64,000 nt of DNA from CAWIMX01 sp963837345 (GTDB lineage Bacteria > Acidobacteriota > Vicinamibacteria > Vicinamibacterales > CAVVIG01), in assembly GCA_963837345.1 (NCBI GenBank), contig CAWIMX010000002.1, forward strand, positions 744,001-808,000, in the 5' to 3' direction. A program made the position numbers and the translations under genes. Each line of letters opens with the position of its first letter. Position 1 is the first letter of the stretch. This document shows positions 1 to 8,505 of the stretch, piece by piece. Below the pieces are notes generated by a model. The model searched no databases. It was not told the origin of the DNA and was given only the letters and a program-made list of their open reading frames with translations.

Positions 1-460
1 GATCACGGCGGCGGAGTACGGGCGGCCCGTCGTGAGCCGCACGTTCGAGGGCCGCGATCGGTTCGCGCCGGCGGCGGCGTGGCTGGCGCGGGGCGTCGAT
101 CTGGCGGCGCTCGGCCCCCCGGTCGAGCAGTCCGAGCGCCTCGTGCTGCCGCGTCCGTCGGTCTCGGTCGCCGTCATCGAGGGCGAGGTGATCCGCGTGG
201 ACCATTTCGGGAACCTGATCACGAACATCGGCCGGCAGGCGGTTGACGCGTTCGCCCCTGGCGGGGCGGCCGTCGATCTCGTCGTCGGCGCCCACGTCGT
301 GGAGCGGATCGTCGCGACCTATGCCGAGGCGCAGCCCGGTGAAGTGTGCGGGATCTTCGGCAGCACGGGCCATCTGGAGGTGGCCGTGCGCGGGGCGAGC
401 GCGGCCGAGACGCTCGCGCTCGGGCGCCGGGCGCCGGTGCGCATCGCCCGCCGCGCGTGA
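1..460 (+). CDS. SAM hydrolase / SAM hydroxide adenosyltransferase (DUF62), 3' part only
   Basis: The reading frame is open from base 2, so the gene starts before the window and only about the last 152 residues are seen. Two family signatures are present: a TFEGRDRFAP segment (family norm TFHGRDxFAP) near the left edge and VDHFGNLITNI about 55 residues later. Members of this family hydrolyse S-adenosylmethionine to adenosine and methionine and are relatives of the SAM-dependent chlorinase and fluorinase. The His of TFHGRD, which I recall as part of the active-site triad, is Glu here, so activity is uncertain. The gene ends 15 bases before the acyl-CoA dehydrogenase start on the same strand. 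Confidence 0.85.
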   Translation, partial: ITAAEYGRPVVSRTFEGRDRFAPAAAWLARGVDLAALGPPVEQSERLVLPRPSVSVAVIEGEVIRVDHFGNLITNIGRQAVDAFAPGGAAVDLVVGAHVVERIVATYAEAQPGEVCGIFGSTGHLEVAVRGASAAETLALGRRAPVRIARRA

Positions 461-475
461 TAGCATTTTCGGCTG

Positions 476-1705
476 ATGGTCAGCTTCGATCTGAGCCCGG
501 AGCAGCAGCTGCTGGAGCAGTCGGTCCGCGAGTGGGGCGCGCGCGAGATCGCTCCGCACATCGCCGAGGCTGATCGCCAGCATCGATTCGATCGCGATCG
601 GGTCCTCGGGGGCATGGCGTCGCTCGGTCTGCTCGGCATCTCGGTGCCGCAGGAGTACGGGGGCGCCGGGATGGACTACATCTCGCTCGGACTGGCGAGC
701 GAAGAGCTCGAATACGTCGATACCTCGCTCCGGGTGGTCATGTCGGTGCACGCCGGCCTCAACTGTCTGACGCTGCTCACCTGGGGGAACGAGGATCAGA
801 AGCAGCGCTACCTGGTGCCTCAGGCGCAGGGCACGAAGATCGCCGGCTACGGACTGACCGAACCGGGCGCCGGCAGCGACGTCCGCGGCATTCAGACCGT
901 CGCGATCCGTCAGGGCGATCGCTACGTCATCACCGGTGAAAAGAGCTGGATTTCGCTCGCCGACGTGGCCGACAACTTCCTGGTCTTCGCGTGGACCGAT
1001 CTGGAGAAGAAGAAGGCGCGGGACACCGCGGGCATCAGCGCGTTCATCGTGGAGCGGACGTTCCCCGGGTTTTCGAGTGGACCGATGACCCACAAATGGG
1101 GCATCCTCGCGGGCAATACGGGCTACTTCACGCTGGACGAGGTCGAGGTGCCCGAGGCGAACCTCGTCGGGCGGCTGGGCGAAGGCTTCAAGATCGCGAT
1201 GTTCGCCCTCGACCAGGGACGCTTCACCGTGGCCGCGGGCGCCACGGGGCTGGTGCGGGCGTGCCGCGACGCCAGCGTCAAGTACGCGCACGAGCGCCAC
1301 ACGTTCGGCGTGGAGATCGGGCAGCACCAGCTCGTCAAGGAAATGATCGCGCAGATGGAATCCGACTATCAGGGCGCGCGCCTGCTGTGGCTGCGGTCCG
1401 GCTGGCTCAAGAATCTCGGGCGGCGCTGCACGCGCGAGACGGGGCTCGCCAAGTGGTTCGCGACGGTGGCCTCGGAGCGCGCCGCGGCGGACTGCGTGCA
1501 GATCCACGGCGCCAACGGCTATTCCGACGAGTATCCGGCGGGCCGCTTCTATCGCAACTGCAAGGGCGCGGTCATCTACGAAGGGACGCGCGAGATTCAC
1601 AAGGTGATGCAGGCCGACTATCTGCTGGGCTACCGCGTGGACCGGCCGACGCGATGCGAGCTGCCCCCGCACCAGGATGTGGTGAAACCTTCGTATGGAC
1701 GCTGA
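476..1705 (+). CDS. Acyl-CoA dehydrogenase
   Basis: This 409-residue flavoprotein would oxidise an acyl-CoA to the 2,3-enoyl-CoA and pass electrons to electron-transfer flavoprotein. The family layout is complete: an N-terminal helical domain (SFDLSPEQQLLEQSVREW), the FAD/substrate segment GYGLTEPGAGSDVRG near residue 125, a beta domain, and the C-terminal helical domain with YEGTREIHK, whose Glu near residue 369 is the usual catalytic base. Length and the DYLLGYR ending are compatible with the glutaryl-CoA dehydrogenase branch, but the substrate cannot be fixed from sequence. The gene overlaps glpX by 11 bases. A TAGCAT box ends nine bases before the ATG and may be a promoter element. Confidence 0.93.
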   Translation: MVSFDLSPEQQLLEQSVREWGAREIAPHIAEADRQHRFDRDRVLGGMASLGLLGISVPQEYGGAGMDYISLGLASEELEYVDTSLRVVMSVHAGLNCLTLLTWGNEDQKQRYLVPQAQGTKIAGYGLTEPGAGSDVRGIQTVAIRQGDRYVITGEKSWISLADVADNFLVFAWTDLEKKKARDTAGISAFIVERTFPGFSSGPMTHKWGILAGNTGYFTLDEVEVPEANLVGRLGEGFKIAMFALDQGRFTVAAGATGLVRACRDASVKYAHERHTFGVEIGQHQLVKEMIAQMESDYQGARLLWLRSGWLKNLGRRCTRETGLAKWFATVASERAAADCVQIHGANGYSDEYPAGRFYRNCKGAVIYEGTREIHKVMQADYLLGYRVDRPTRCELPPHQDVVKPSYGR

Positions 1706-2693
1706 ACTCTCGCTCGACTTTCTCCGCGTGGTCGAGCAGGCCGCGATCGCCTGCGCGCACACCATGGGACAGGGCGACCGCCACAAGTCCGATCACGTGG
1801 CCGTCGAAGCGATGCGGCGCGTGCTCGACACGGTGCCGATCGACGGCGTGATCGTCATCGGCGAAGGCGAACGCGACGAGGCGCCGATGCTGTACATCGG
1901 CGAAAAAGTCGGTCTCGTGCACGCCAAGGAGATCGAGGGGCCGCGCCCGACGCGCTTCAAGGAGATCGACATTGCCGTCGATCCGCTGGAAGGGACGAAT
2001 CTGTGCGCCACCGGGGCGCCCAACGCCATCGCCGTGCTCGCCGCCGCCGAACGTGGCGGGCTGCTCCATGCGCCCGACCTCTACATGGAGAAGCTCGTCG
2101 TCGGCCCCAGTTCCAAGAACGACGTGAGCCTGGACGCGCCCGTCCACGAAAACCTGACCGCCATCGCCCGCTGTCTGGGGCGATCGGTGGAAGACCTCGT
2201 GGTGATCGTCCTCGATCGCCCCCGGCACGACCAGCTCATCGCCGACATCCGGGCGAGCGGCGCCCGCATCCGGCTGATCGGCGACGGCGATCTGTCGGCG
2301 GGGATCGCCGCGGCCGTCGTGGGCAGCGGCGTGCATGCGGTGATGGGCACGGGCGGCGCTCCCGAAGGCGTGCTCACGGCCGCCGCCATGCGCTGCCTGA
2401 ACGGCGAGATTTTCGCCCGGCTGGTCGTGAACAAGCCCGAGCACGAAGAACGCTGCCGGCTGATGGGCATCACCGACTTCAAGAGGATCTACCGCTCGGA
2501 GGATCTGGCGCCTGGTCGCAACCTGATCTTCGCCGCAACCGGCGTGACCGACGGCACGCTGATGCGCGGCGTCCGCTTCTTCGGCGACGGCATCCGCACC
2601 AGTTCCGTCATCATGCAGAACAATCCCCGCCGCGTCCGGTTCATCGACAGCATCAACGTCGCGCCCGACAAGGACGTGCGCATTCATTTCTGA
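1695..2693 (+). CDS. glpX: Class II fructose-1,6-bisphosphatase
   Basis: GlpX hydrolyses fructose 1,6-bisphosphate to fructose 6-phosphate in gluconeogenesis. The 332 residues carry the class II metal-binding signatures GEGERDEAPML (residues 56-66) and VDPLEGTN (95-102), followed by GDGDLSAGIAAAV and GTGGAPEGVLTAAA typical of the family. Length matches the usual 320-335 residues. The ATG lies inside the 3' end of the acyl-CoA dehydrogenase gene (11-base overlap), which points to translational coupling in one transcript. The paired N-terminal DRHKSDHVAVEAMR segment is also conserved in the family. No oddities were noted. Confidence 0.95.
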   Translation: MDAELSLDFLRVVEQAAIACAHTMGQGDRHKSDHVAVEAMRRVLDTVPIDGVIVIGEGERDEAPMLYIGEKVGLVHAKEIEGPRPTRFKEIDIAVDPLEGTNLCATGAPNAIAVLAAAERGGLLHAPDLYMEKLVVGPSSKNDVSLDAPVHENLTAIARCLGRSVEDLVVIVLDRPRHDQLIADIRASGARIRLIGDGDLSAGIAAAVVGSGVHAVMGTGGAPEGVLTAAAMRCLNGEIFARLVVNKPEHEERCRLMGITDFKRIYRSEDLAPGRNLIFAATGVTDGTLMRGVRFFGDGIRTSSVIMQNNPRRVRFIDSINVAPDKDVRIHF

Positions 2694-2708
2694 GCCACCC
2701 CCCGGCCC

Positions 2709-3341
2709 ATGATCCGCGCCAAGGTGAATCCCGCCGCGATCGATCCGGCGGTGGCGCAGGCGGCGGCCGTCGTCAGGGCCGGCGGCGTCGTGGCGATGCC
2801 CACGGATACGCTCTACGGCCTCGCCGCCGATCCCTTCGACGCCGCGGCCGTCGCGCGCGTGTTCGAGGCCAAAGGTCGGCCCGAAGATCGCCCGATCCCG
2901 CTCGTGGCGGCCGATGAAGCCCAGGTGGCGCGGTGGCTGGGCGCGCTCGCCCCACGGGCCCGGCGCCTGGCGGCCCGCTATTGGCCGGGGCCGCTCACGC
3001 TGCTGGTGCCCGTCGCCGCCGCCCTCGCTCCGGGCGTCAGCGCGGGCACAGGGCGCGTCGGGGTCCGGGTGCCGGCGCACGACGTCGCGCGCGCGCTCTG
3101 CCGCCAGGCCGGCCGCATCCTGACGGCGACGAGCGCGAATCGCAGCGGCCAGCCGGCGACCGCGGATCCCGACGAGGTGGCACGGGCGATGGACGGGCGG
3201 ATCGATCTGTTGCTCGACGCCGGTCCGACGCCGGGAGGGCCGGCGTCGACGATCGTCGACGTGTCCGGCGACGAGGCGCGGCTCGTGCGCGCGGGAGCGA
3301 TAGCGTGGGACGAGGTCCGGACGTGCGCAGCCGGCCGCTAG
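2709..3341 (+). CDS. tsaC: Threonylcarbamoyl-AMP synthase (YrdC/Sua5 domain)
   Basis: This enzyme makes threonylcarbamoyl-AMP from threonine, bicarbonate and ATP for the universal t6A37 modification of ANN-decoding tRNAs. The single YrdC domain shows the hallmark GGVVAMPTDTLYGLAADPF (residues 25-43), the lysine and arginine of VFEAKGRPEDRPIPL, a YWPGPLTLL segment and TSANRSGQPAT. At 210 residues it is the short TsaC form without the C-terminal Sua5 domain. It starts 15 bases after glpX, and its 3' end overlaps the preferred hflX start. Confidence 0.93.
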   Translation: MIRAKVNPAAIDPAVAQAAAVVRAGGVVAMPTDTLYGLAADPFDAAAVARVFEAKGRPEDRPIPLVAADEAQVARWLGALAPRARRLAARYWPGPLTLLVPVAAALAPGVSAGTGRVGVRVPAHDVARALCRQAGRILTATSANRSGQPATADPDEVARAMDGRIDLLLDAGPTPGGPASTIVDVSGDEARLVRAGAIAWDEVRTCAAGR

Positions 3342-4594
3342 CGCGCCGCGAGCGCGCGGCCATCGTCGGCCTCGCCGGTGGCCGCACGCGCCGCCTGGAC
3401 GCGGAGCGATCGCTCGACGAACTGGCGGCCCTCGTCGACGCGGCGGGCGGGACCGTGGTGCTGCGCGTGCTCCAGGATCGGCCGAAGCCCGACTCGGCCA
3501 CGTTTCTCGGCTCCGGGAAGCTCGCCACGCTCGCGGTATCGGCGGCCGAGACGAACGCCGATCTGGTGGTGTTCGACCACGAGCTCTCGCCGGCGCAGCT
3601 GCGCGAGATCGAAAAGGCCGTCGGCCTGAAGATCATCGATCGCACGCAGCTCATCCTCGACATCTTCGCGCGGCGGGCGCGCACCCGTGAAGGCAAGCTG
3701 CAGGTCGAGCTCGCCCAGCTGCGATATCTGCTGCCGCGCCTGGTGGGGGCGGGCCTGGCGCTGTCGCGCCTCGGCGGCGGCATCGGCACACGAGGGCCCG
3801 GCGAGACGAAGCTCGAGACCGATCGGCGCCGGATCCGGACGCGCATTCACGCCGTCACCGAGGACATCGACGGCGTGCGGCGCCGCCGCGCCCAGCTTCG
3901 CGAGCGGCGGCACAGGGCCTCGGTGCCGACCGTCGCTCTGGTCGGCTATACCAACGCCGGCAAGACCACGCTCTTCAACCGGCTGACGCGCGCGGACGCG
4001 GTGGCTTCGGACGCCTTGTTCGTCACCCTCGATCCCCTCGTGCGCCAGGTGCGTCTGCCCGATCGCCGCGAGCTGCTGGTGTCGGACACCGTGGGCTTCA
4101 TCGATCGCCTGCCGCACGCCCTGGTCGCGGCGTTTCGCGCCACGCTCGAAGAGGTCGCTGACGCCGACCTGATCCTGCACGTGATCGACGCGGCGGCACC
4201 CGACCGCGAGCGGCGCGCCGCGGCTGTTCGCCAGGTGCTGGACGAGGTCGGGGCGGTGGAGGTGCCGCTCGTCGAGGTGTTCAACAAGATCGATCGCCTG
4301 ACGCCCGACGAGCGGCGTCGGCTCCAGCTGGTCGATCCCTCGGCCCTCTACGTCTCGGCGCTCGACGGCGAAGGTGTGGGCGAGCTCATCGACACCGTGA
4401 CGTCGCGTCTGGCGCTCGACGTCCGGCGCGTCGCGTGGACGTTCGACCCGGCGAGCGAGGGCGATCGGGCACGGCTCGCCGGCCTCTACCGCCACGCCCA
4501 CGTCGTCTCCCACGAGAGCCGCGACGGCATCGTGTCGATCGTCGCCGATGTTCCGCGGCGTCTCCTCGATCGCCTCGGACCCGCGGCGAGGTAG
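3323..4594 (+). CDS. hflX: GTPase HflX
   Basis: HflX is a ribosome-binding GTPase that splits stalled or hibernating ribosomes during stress. The protein has an N-terminal HflX domain, the glycine-rich GGGIGTRGPGETKLE near residue 155, then a G domain with GYTNAGKTTLFN (about 207-218), DTVGFI (about 256) and NKID (about 321). The frame stays open far upstream, over tsaC. I chose the GTG at 3323 because it gives 423 residues, close to the E. coli protein, and begins just before the conserved RERAAIVGLAGG; a GTG at 3305 is the alternative. It overlaps tsaC by 19 bases. Confidence 0.92.
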   Translation: MRSRPLARRERAAIVGLAGGRTRRLDAERSLDELAALVDAAGGTVVLRVLQDRPKPDSATFLGSGKLATLAVSAAETNADLVVFDHELSPAQLREIEKAVGLKIIDRTQLILDIFARRARTREGKLQVELAQLRYLLPRLVGAGLALSRLGGGIGTRGPGETKLETDRRRIRTRIHAVTEDIDGVRRRRAQLRERRHRASVPTVALVGYTNAGKTTLFNRLTRADAVASDALFVTLDPLVRQVRLPDRRELLVSDTVGFIDRLPHALVAAFRATLEEVADADLILHVIDAAAPDRERRAAAVRQVLDEVGAVEVPLVEVFNKIDRLTPDERRRLQLVDPSALYVSALDGEGVGELIDTVTSRLALDVRRVAWTFDPASEGDRARLAGLYRHAHVVSHESRDGIVSIVADVPRRLLDRLGPAAR

Positions 4595-4604
4595 AATTTT
4601 CGAC
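4592..4604 (+). promoter_or_regulatory. -10-like TAGAAT box abutting the lipoprotein start
   Basis: TAGAAT (4592-4597) is followed by seven bases and the ATG at 4605, so transcription would begin at or next to the start codon. It resembles the boxes before gabD, moaA and amrS in this window. No convincing -35 box is seen. Confidence 0.4.
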
Positions 4605-5987
4605 ATGCGCGCGCGTGAGCTGATGGCGGCGGCGATGGTGGCGGCGATGGCAGCGGCCTGTGCGCCGAAGCTGGTGCCGCTCCCCGACGTCTCCGCGCCG
4701 CGGTATCCCGAGTTCACGAGACCCGCGGTTCCCGCCGCTCTGGCCGACGCGCCCGCCGCCGAGCGGGTCGATCGGGCCTGGGTGTTCCTGCAGGCGGGCG
4801 ATCTTCGCAACGCCGACCGGGAAGTGTCGGCGGCGCTCAAGACCGAGCCGGCGTTCTATCCGGCGGATGCGGCGGCCGGATGGATTGCGCTGGCGCGCCG
4901 CGATGCCCCGGCCGCACTCATGCAGTTCGACCGTGCGCTCGAGGTGTCGTCGGCGTACCTGCCCGCCCTCGTCGGCCGGGGCCAGACGCTGGTCGCACTC
5001 GATCGAACCGCCGACGCGATCGCCGCCTTCGAGGCAGCGCTGGCGGTGGATGGGTCGATGACCGACCTGAGGCGTCAGGTGCAGGTGTTGCGATTCCAGA
5101 GCCTGCAGTCGGAGCTGGCGCGGGCGCGACGGGCGCAGGCGTCGGGCGATCTCGACGAGGCGCGTGCCGCCTACACCAACGCGCTGGCCGCGTCGCCCGA
5201 GAGCGGATACCTGTATCGGGAGCTCGGCAGCATCGAGCGCCAGGCGGGAGACATGGATCGCGCCCGGCAGCACCTGGATCGGGCCGTGGAACTCGACCCC
5301 GGCGACGCCCAGGCCCACGCGGAGATTGGACGGCTGCTCGAAGCGCGGGGCGATCTGGAAGGAGCCGAGCAGGCGTACGCCGACGCGATGGCGCTCGACC
5401 CGGGCGATCAGACAATCGTCGAGCGTCGGGACGCGGTCCAGGCGCGGAGCCGGTTCGAGCGTCTGCCCCTCGAATATCAGGAGATTGCGAGCCGGCCCCA
5501 GGCCACGCGCGCGGATCTGGCGGCCCTGATCGGCGTGCGGCTCGCCCCGGTGGTCCAGGCCGCGCCGGCCGGGAACCCGGGCGTGATCACGGATGTGGCC
5601 GGACACTGGGCCGGCACCTGGATTCTCGCGGTCGCGAATGCGGGCCTCATGGAACCGTATGCGAACCACACGTTCCAGCCGCGCGCTGCGCTCCGCCGGA
5701 GCGATCTCGCGCTGGTCGTGGGGCGGCTCATCGCACAGATCGGGCGGACCAACGGCGCGGCGCGCGCCTGGCAGGAGGCCCGCGTCCGGTTCAGCGACAT
5801 CGCCCCCGGGCATCTCGCCTACAGCGCGGCGTCCACGGCGGTGGCGGCGGGCGTCATGAGCGCCGACGCCGACGGGGCATTCCGGCCCTCCGACCCGGTC
5901 AGCGGCGCCGACGTCGTGCAGGCCGTCGATCGCCTGCAGGCCCTGGCCGCCGCCGAGTCGCAGGTGGCCGGTCGGACGCCACGGTGA
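4605..5987 (+). CDS. Lipoprotein with TPR repeats and C-terminal SLH domains
   Basis: The 460-residue protein starts with a lipoprotein-type signal (hydrophobic MAAAMVAAMAAAC, Cys near residue 19), so it is likely membrane-anchored in the envelope. Residues about 45-300 are a run of TPR-like helix pairs (for example GYLYRELGSIERQAGDMDRA and similar blocks), a protein-interaction scaffold. From about residue 345 two S-layer-homology-like units follow, each with a D(V/I)AxxH core: DVAGHWAGTWILAVANAGL and DIAPGHLAYSAASTAVAAGV. SLH domains bind cell-wall polymers. The ATG at 4605 is preferred over an upstream in-frame ATG because it begins the signal. It is co-directional with hflX, and its stop overlaps the pgsA start. 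Confidence 0.8.
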   Translation: MRARELMAAAMVAAMAAACAPKLVPLPDVSAPRYPEFTRPAVPAALADAPAAERVDRAWVFLQAGDLRNADREVSAALKTEPAFYPADAAAGWIALARRDAPAALMQFDRALEVSSAYLPALVGRGQTLVALDRTADAIAAFEAALAVDGSMTDLRRQVQVLRFQSLQSELARARRAQASGDLDEARAAYTNALAASPESGYLYRELGSIERQAGDMDRARQHLDRAVELDPGDAQAHAEIGRLLEARGDLEGAEQAYADAMALDPGDQTIVERRDAVQARSRFERLPLEYQEIASRPQATRADLAALIGVRLAPVVQAAPAGNPGVITDVAGHWAGTWILAVANAGLMEPYANHTFQPRAALRRSDLALVVGRLIAQIGRTNGAARAWQEARVRFSDIAPGHLAYSAASTAVAAGVMSADADGAFRPSDPVSGADVVQAVDRLQALAAAESQVAGRTPR

Positions 5988-6541
5988 CGGCGCTCACCCC
6001 GGCCAATCAGCTCACGCTGCTCCGGATGCTCCTCATTCCGGCGTTCGTGATTCTCGTGGTGTACGGGCGGCTCGGCTGGGCGCTCGGCGTGTTCGTAACG
6101 GCGGGCGTCACCGACGCCCTCGATGGCCTGCTGGCCCGACGGGCCGGCCAACGCACCAGTCTGGGGGCCTGGCTCGACCCGATGGCCGACAAGCTCCTCC
6201 TCGTGAGCACGTTCGTGGTGCTCACGCTGCCCAATCTCGATCTGGCGAATCGCCTGCCGCTCTGGCTCACGATCCTCGTGATTTCCCGGGACGTGGGCAT
6301 CGTGCTCACCGTGGCGATCGTGAACCTGGCGATCGGGCGCCGCACCTTCCAGCCGTCGCTGCTCGGCAAGATCGCGACGGCGACCTACATCGCGACGGCA
6401 GCCGCCGCCATGTTCTTCAACTACCTGCGGCGGGCTTCTCCGATCGTCGAGGTGCTGGTGGACGCTTCGCTGGCGATCACGCTCGCCTCGGGTCTGCACT
6501 ACATCTGGCACGCGCGACGCCTGCTGGAGACGCAGGGGTGA
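5984..6541 (+). CDS. pgsA: CDP-diacylglycerol-glycerol-3-phosphate 3-phosphatidyltransferase
   Basis: This membrane enzyme catalyses the committed step of phosphatidylglycerol synthesis. The complete CDP-alcohol phosphatidyltransferase motif (D-x2-DG-x2-AR-x8-G-x3-D-x3-D) spans residues 44-69, with D44, D47, G48, A51, R52, G61, D65 and D69 all present. Several hydrophobic segments flank it, and 185 residues is the usual length. The frame is open well upstream across the previous gene. The GTG at 5984 is chosen because it forms a GTGA overlap with the lipoprotein stop and starts immediately before the conserved NQLTLLRMLLIP. A cardiolipin synthase of the same superfamily is a less likely reading. 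Confidence 0.9.
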   Translation: MTALTPANQLTLLRMLLIPAFVILVVYGRLGWALGVFVTAGVTDALDGLLARRAGQRTSLGAWLDPMADKLLLVSTFVVLTLPNLDLANRLPLWLTILVISRDVGIVLTVAIVNLAIGRRTFQPSLLGKIATATYIATAAAAMFFNYLRRASPIVEVLVDASLAITLASGLHYIWHARRLLETQG

Positions 6542-6570
6542 GCGGGCGCGGCAGCGAGGCGAGCCAGGCC

Positions 6571-7632
6571 ATGCGACACGTCGTTCCGTTTGTCGTGATG
6601 CTGGGCTTGGTCGCGCCGGCCGCGGCGCAGACGCCGCGGCAGGCCGTCGTCGACACCGATCGCGGCACGTTCGTCATCGACCTGGCGCCCGACGCGGCGC
6701 CCAACCAGGTCGCCTACTTCACGTCGATTGCCGAATCGGGCGGCTACGACCACACGACGTTTCATCGCATGGTCCGGTACGGCATGGTGCAGGGCGGCGA
6801 TCCGCTGTCCGCGGATCCGGCCAACCGCGATCGCTACGGCACCGGCGGACTGAACATGGTGAAGGCCGAGCCGCGGGCGGCCAGGATGACGCGCGGATCG
6901 GTGGCGGCGGTGCTGGTGCCGGGCAGGCCGGACAGCGCCGGAGCGCAGTTCTTCATTGTCACCGCGGATCAACCCGGGCTGGATGGCCAATACACCGTCT
7001 TCGGCCACGTGTCCGAGGGCCTCGAGGTGGTGCAGGCGATCTCGGAAACGCCCGTCGACGCCTCGGGCGTGGCCACCGAGCGCGTCGAGATCCGTCACGT
7101 GACCATTCGAGACACGCCCGAGGAGCCGTTCGTCAGCGAGACGCCTGCCGCGCTCGGCGCATATCACGCCGTGCTGGACACGAGCGAGGGGCCGATCACG
7201 ATCGGGTTCCTCGTGGACAAGGCGCCCGAAACCGTCCGCCAGTTCATGCGCCTTGCGGCCGCCGGCGTGTACAACGGCATGGCGTTTCACCGCGTCGCGC
7301 CGGGGTTTGTGATTCAGACCGGGGCGCTCAACACGCGCAGCGCGCCTTTGACCGAGAAGCAGCAGGCCCTCGTGCACAACCTCGCGCCCGAATTCAACGA
7401 CACGCCGCACGTCAGAGGCACGGTGTCGATGGCCCGGGGCGACGCGCCCGACAGCGCCACGTCGTCGTTCTTCATCGTCATCGGCGACGCGCCCGCCCTC
7501 GACGGCGTCTATACGGCGTTCGGGCGTGTCGTCGACGGCATGGACGCCGTGGCGCGAATCGAAGCCGTGCCGAGGAACGGGGAAACCCCGGTCTCGCGGA
7601 TCGAGCTCAGGACGATCAGGATCGAGAAGTAG
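6571..7632 (+). CDS. Secreted protein with two tandem cyclophilin-type peptidyl-prolyl isomerase domains
   Basis: The protein has a signal peptide (MRHVVPFVVMLGLVAPAAAQ) followed by two cyclophilin domains, about residues 15-170 and 180-345 of the mature reading. Each has the FHR core: TTFHRMVRYGMVQGGDP in the first and MAFHRVAPGFVIQTG in the second, plus FFIV and the YTVFGHV or YTAFGRV strand. Such enzymes assist folding of periplasmic or outer-membrane proteins by isomerising X-Pro bonds. The ATG at 6571 is chosen because it begins the signal peptide. A GTG at 6538 overlaps the pgsA stop and remains possible. Two full domains in one chain is unusual, since bacterial forms normally have one. 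Confidence 0.87.
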   Translation: MRHVVPFVVMLGLVAPAAAQTPRQAVVDTDRGTFVIDLAPDAAPNQVAYFTSIAESGGYDHTTFHRMVRYGMVQGGDPLSADPANRDRYGTGGLNMVKAEPRAARMTRGSVAAVLVPGRPDSAGAQFFIVTADQPGLDGQYTVFGHVSEGLEVVQAISETPVDASGVATERVEIRHVTIRDTPEEPFVSETPAALGAYHAVLDTSEGPITIGFLVDKAPETVRQFMRLAAAGVYNGMAFHRVAPGFVIQTGALNTRSAPLTEKQQALVHNLAPEFNDTPHVRGTVSMARGDAPDSATSSFFIVIGDAPALDGVYTAFGRVVDGMDAVARIEAVPRNGETPVSRIELRTIRIEK

Positions 7633-7636
7633 GCGC

Positions 7637-7712
7637 CCATCCTCCCATCGTCCCATCGTCCCATCGTTCCATCGTTCTATCGTTCCATCGTTCCATCGTT
7701 CCATCGTTCCAT
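7637..7712. repeat. 9-bp tandem repeat (CCATCGTTC/CCATCGTCC), about eight units
   Basis: A run of 9-bp units, CCATCGTCC changing to CCATCGTTC with one CTATCGTTC variant, fills the gap between the stop codons of the convergent cyclophilin and methyltransferase genes. It contains no T-run typical of a terminator and no unique spacers, so it is a simple tandem array. Confidence 0.9.
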
Positions 7713-8505
7713 TCAGAATGCACTCCGTCCCCAGCAGAGGATTCGCTTGAAGGGGAAGAAGAACGGCCGCTCGCGATCCAGCGCGGGCAGCAGCCTCGCC
7801 TGATAGTCGCGCACGAAGTCTCCGAAGAGTTCCGCGGGCATCCGCGCCTCGGTACGCCGTGAGCAGGGTGCCCTTCATCCAGTCGACCACCTGCTCGGGT
7901 CCGGCGAGCACATGTGGATAGACGACCATCCGCACGTGGGGATGGTTGAAGCCGCACTTGTCGAGGAGCGTCGCATACTGATCGGGTTCGAGAATCGAGG
8001 CCTCCATGCGCCAGCCGCCGAGCGCGGTCGCGTAGGGCTCGCCGGCGGCGATCTCGGCCGCGACGGTATGCGACACGTGCGTGTGCATGGCAGGGATCTG
8101 AAAGACCAGCTGCCCGCCAGGCTTGAGGGCCCGCGTCAGGCGCGGGATCAGCTCCTCATGGCGCGGGACCCAGTGCAGGGCGCTGTTGGAGGCGACGAGA
8201 TCGAACTCGCCGTTGGCGTTGAACGCCTCGATGCTGGCCTGCTGGAACTGGAGGCCCGCCGGGCGTGGATCGTGCTCGGCGGCGGCGATCATGCGCGGCG
8301 ATTGGTCGATGCCAATCGTGTCGCGGGCGTGCAGGTGCGCGTGGAGCAGGCGTGTGAGACGGCCGGAGCCGCACCCGAGATCCACGACACGCATGTCGGG
8401 CATCGGGCGCACCATCTCGAGCAGGTCGATGAAAGGCTGCTCACGTTCCCGCTGGAACCGGGCGTACTGCTCGGGATTCCACGTGTCGACGGTAGTCATG
8501 CGCAT
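7713..8505 (-). CDS. tam: Trans-aconitate 2-methyltransferase-like SAM methyltransferase, frameshifted
   Basis: The N-terminal 218 residues carry a class I methyltransferase fold: WNPEQYARFQRERE at the start, motif I VVDLGCGSGRLTRL (residues 40-53), IGIDQSPRMI and NSALHWVPRH, as in Tam, which methylates trans-aconitate. After DWMKGTLLTAY the frame breaks. Deleting one base at 7851-7852 restores the family ending (RMPAELFGDFVRDYQARLL, then FFFPFKRILCWGRSAF and stop at 7713) for 263 residues, the normal length. The indel touches a GTAC. The start at 8505 is followed by a second in-frame ATG at 8499 that forms ATGA with the dinB stop; either may be used. Confidence 0.8.
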
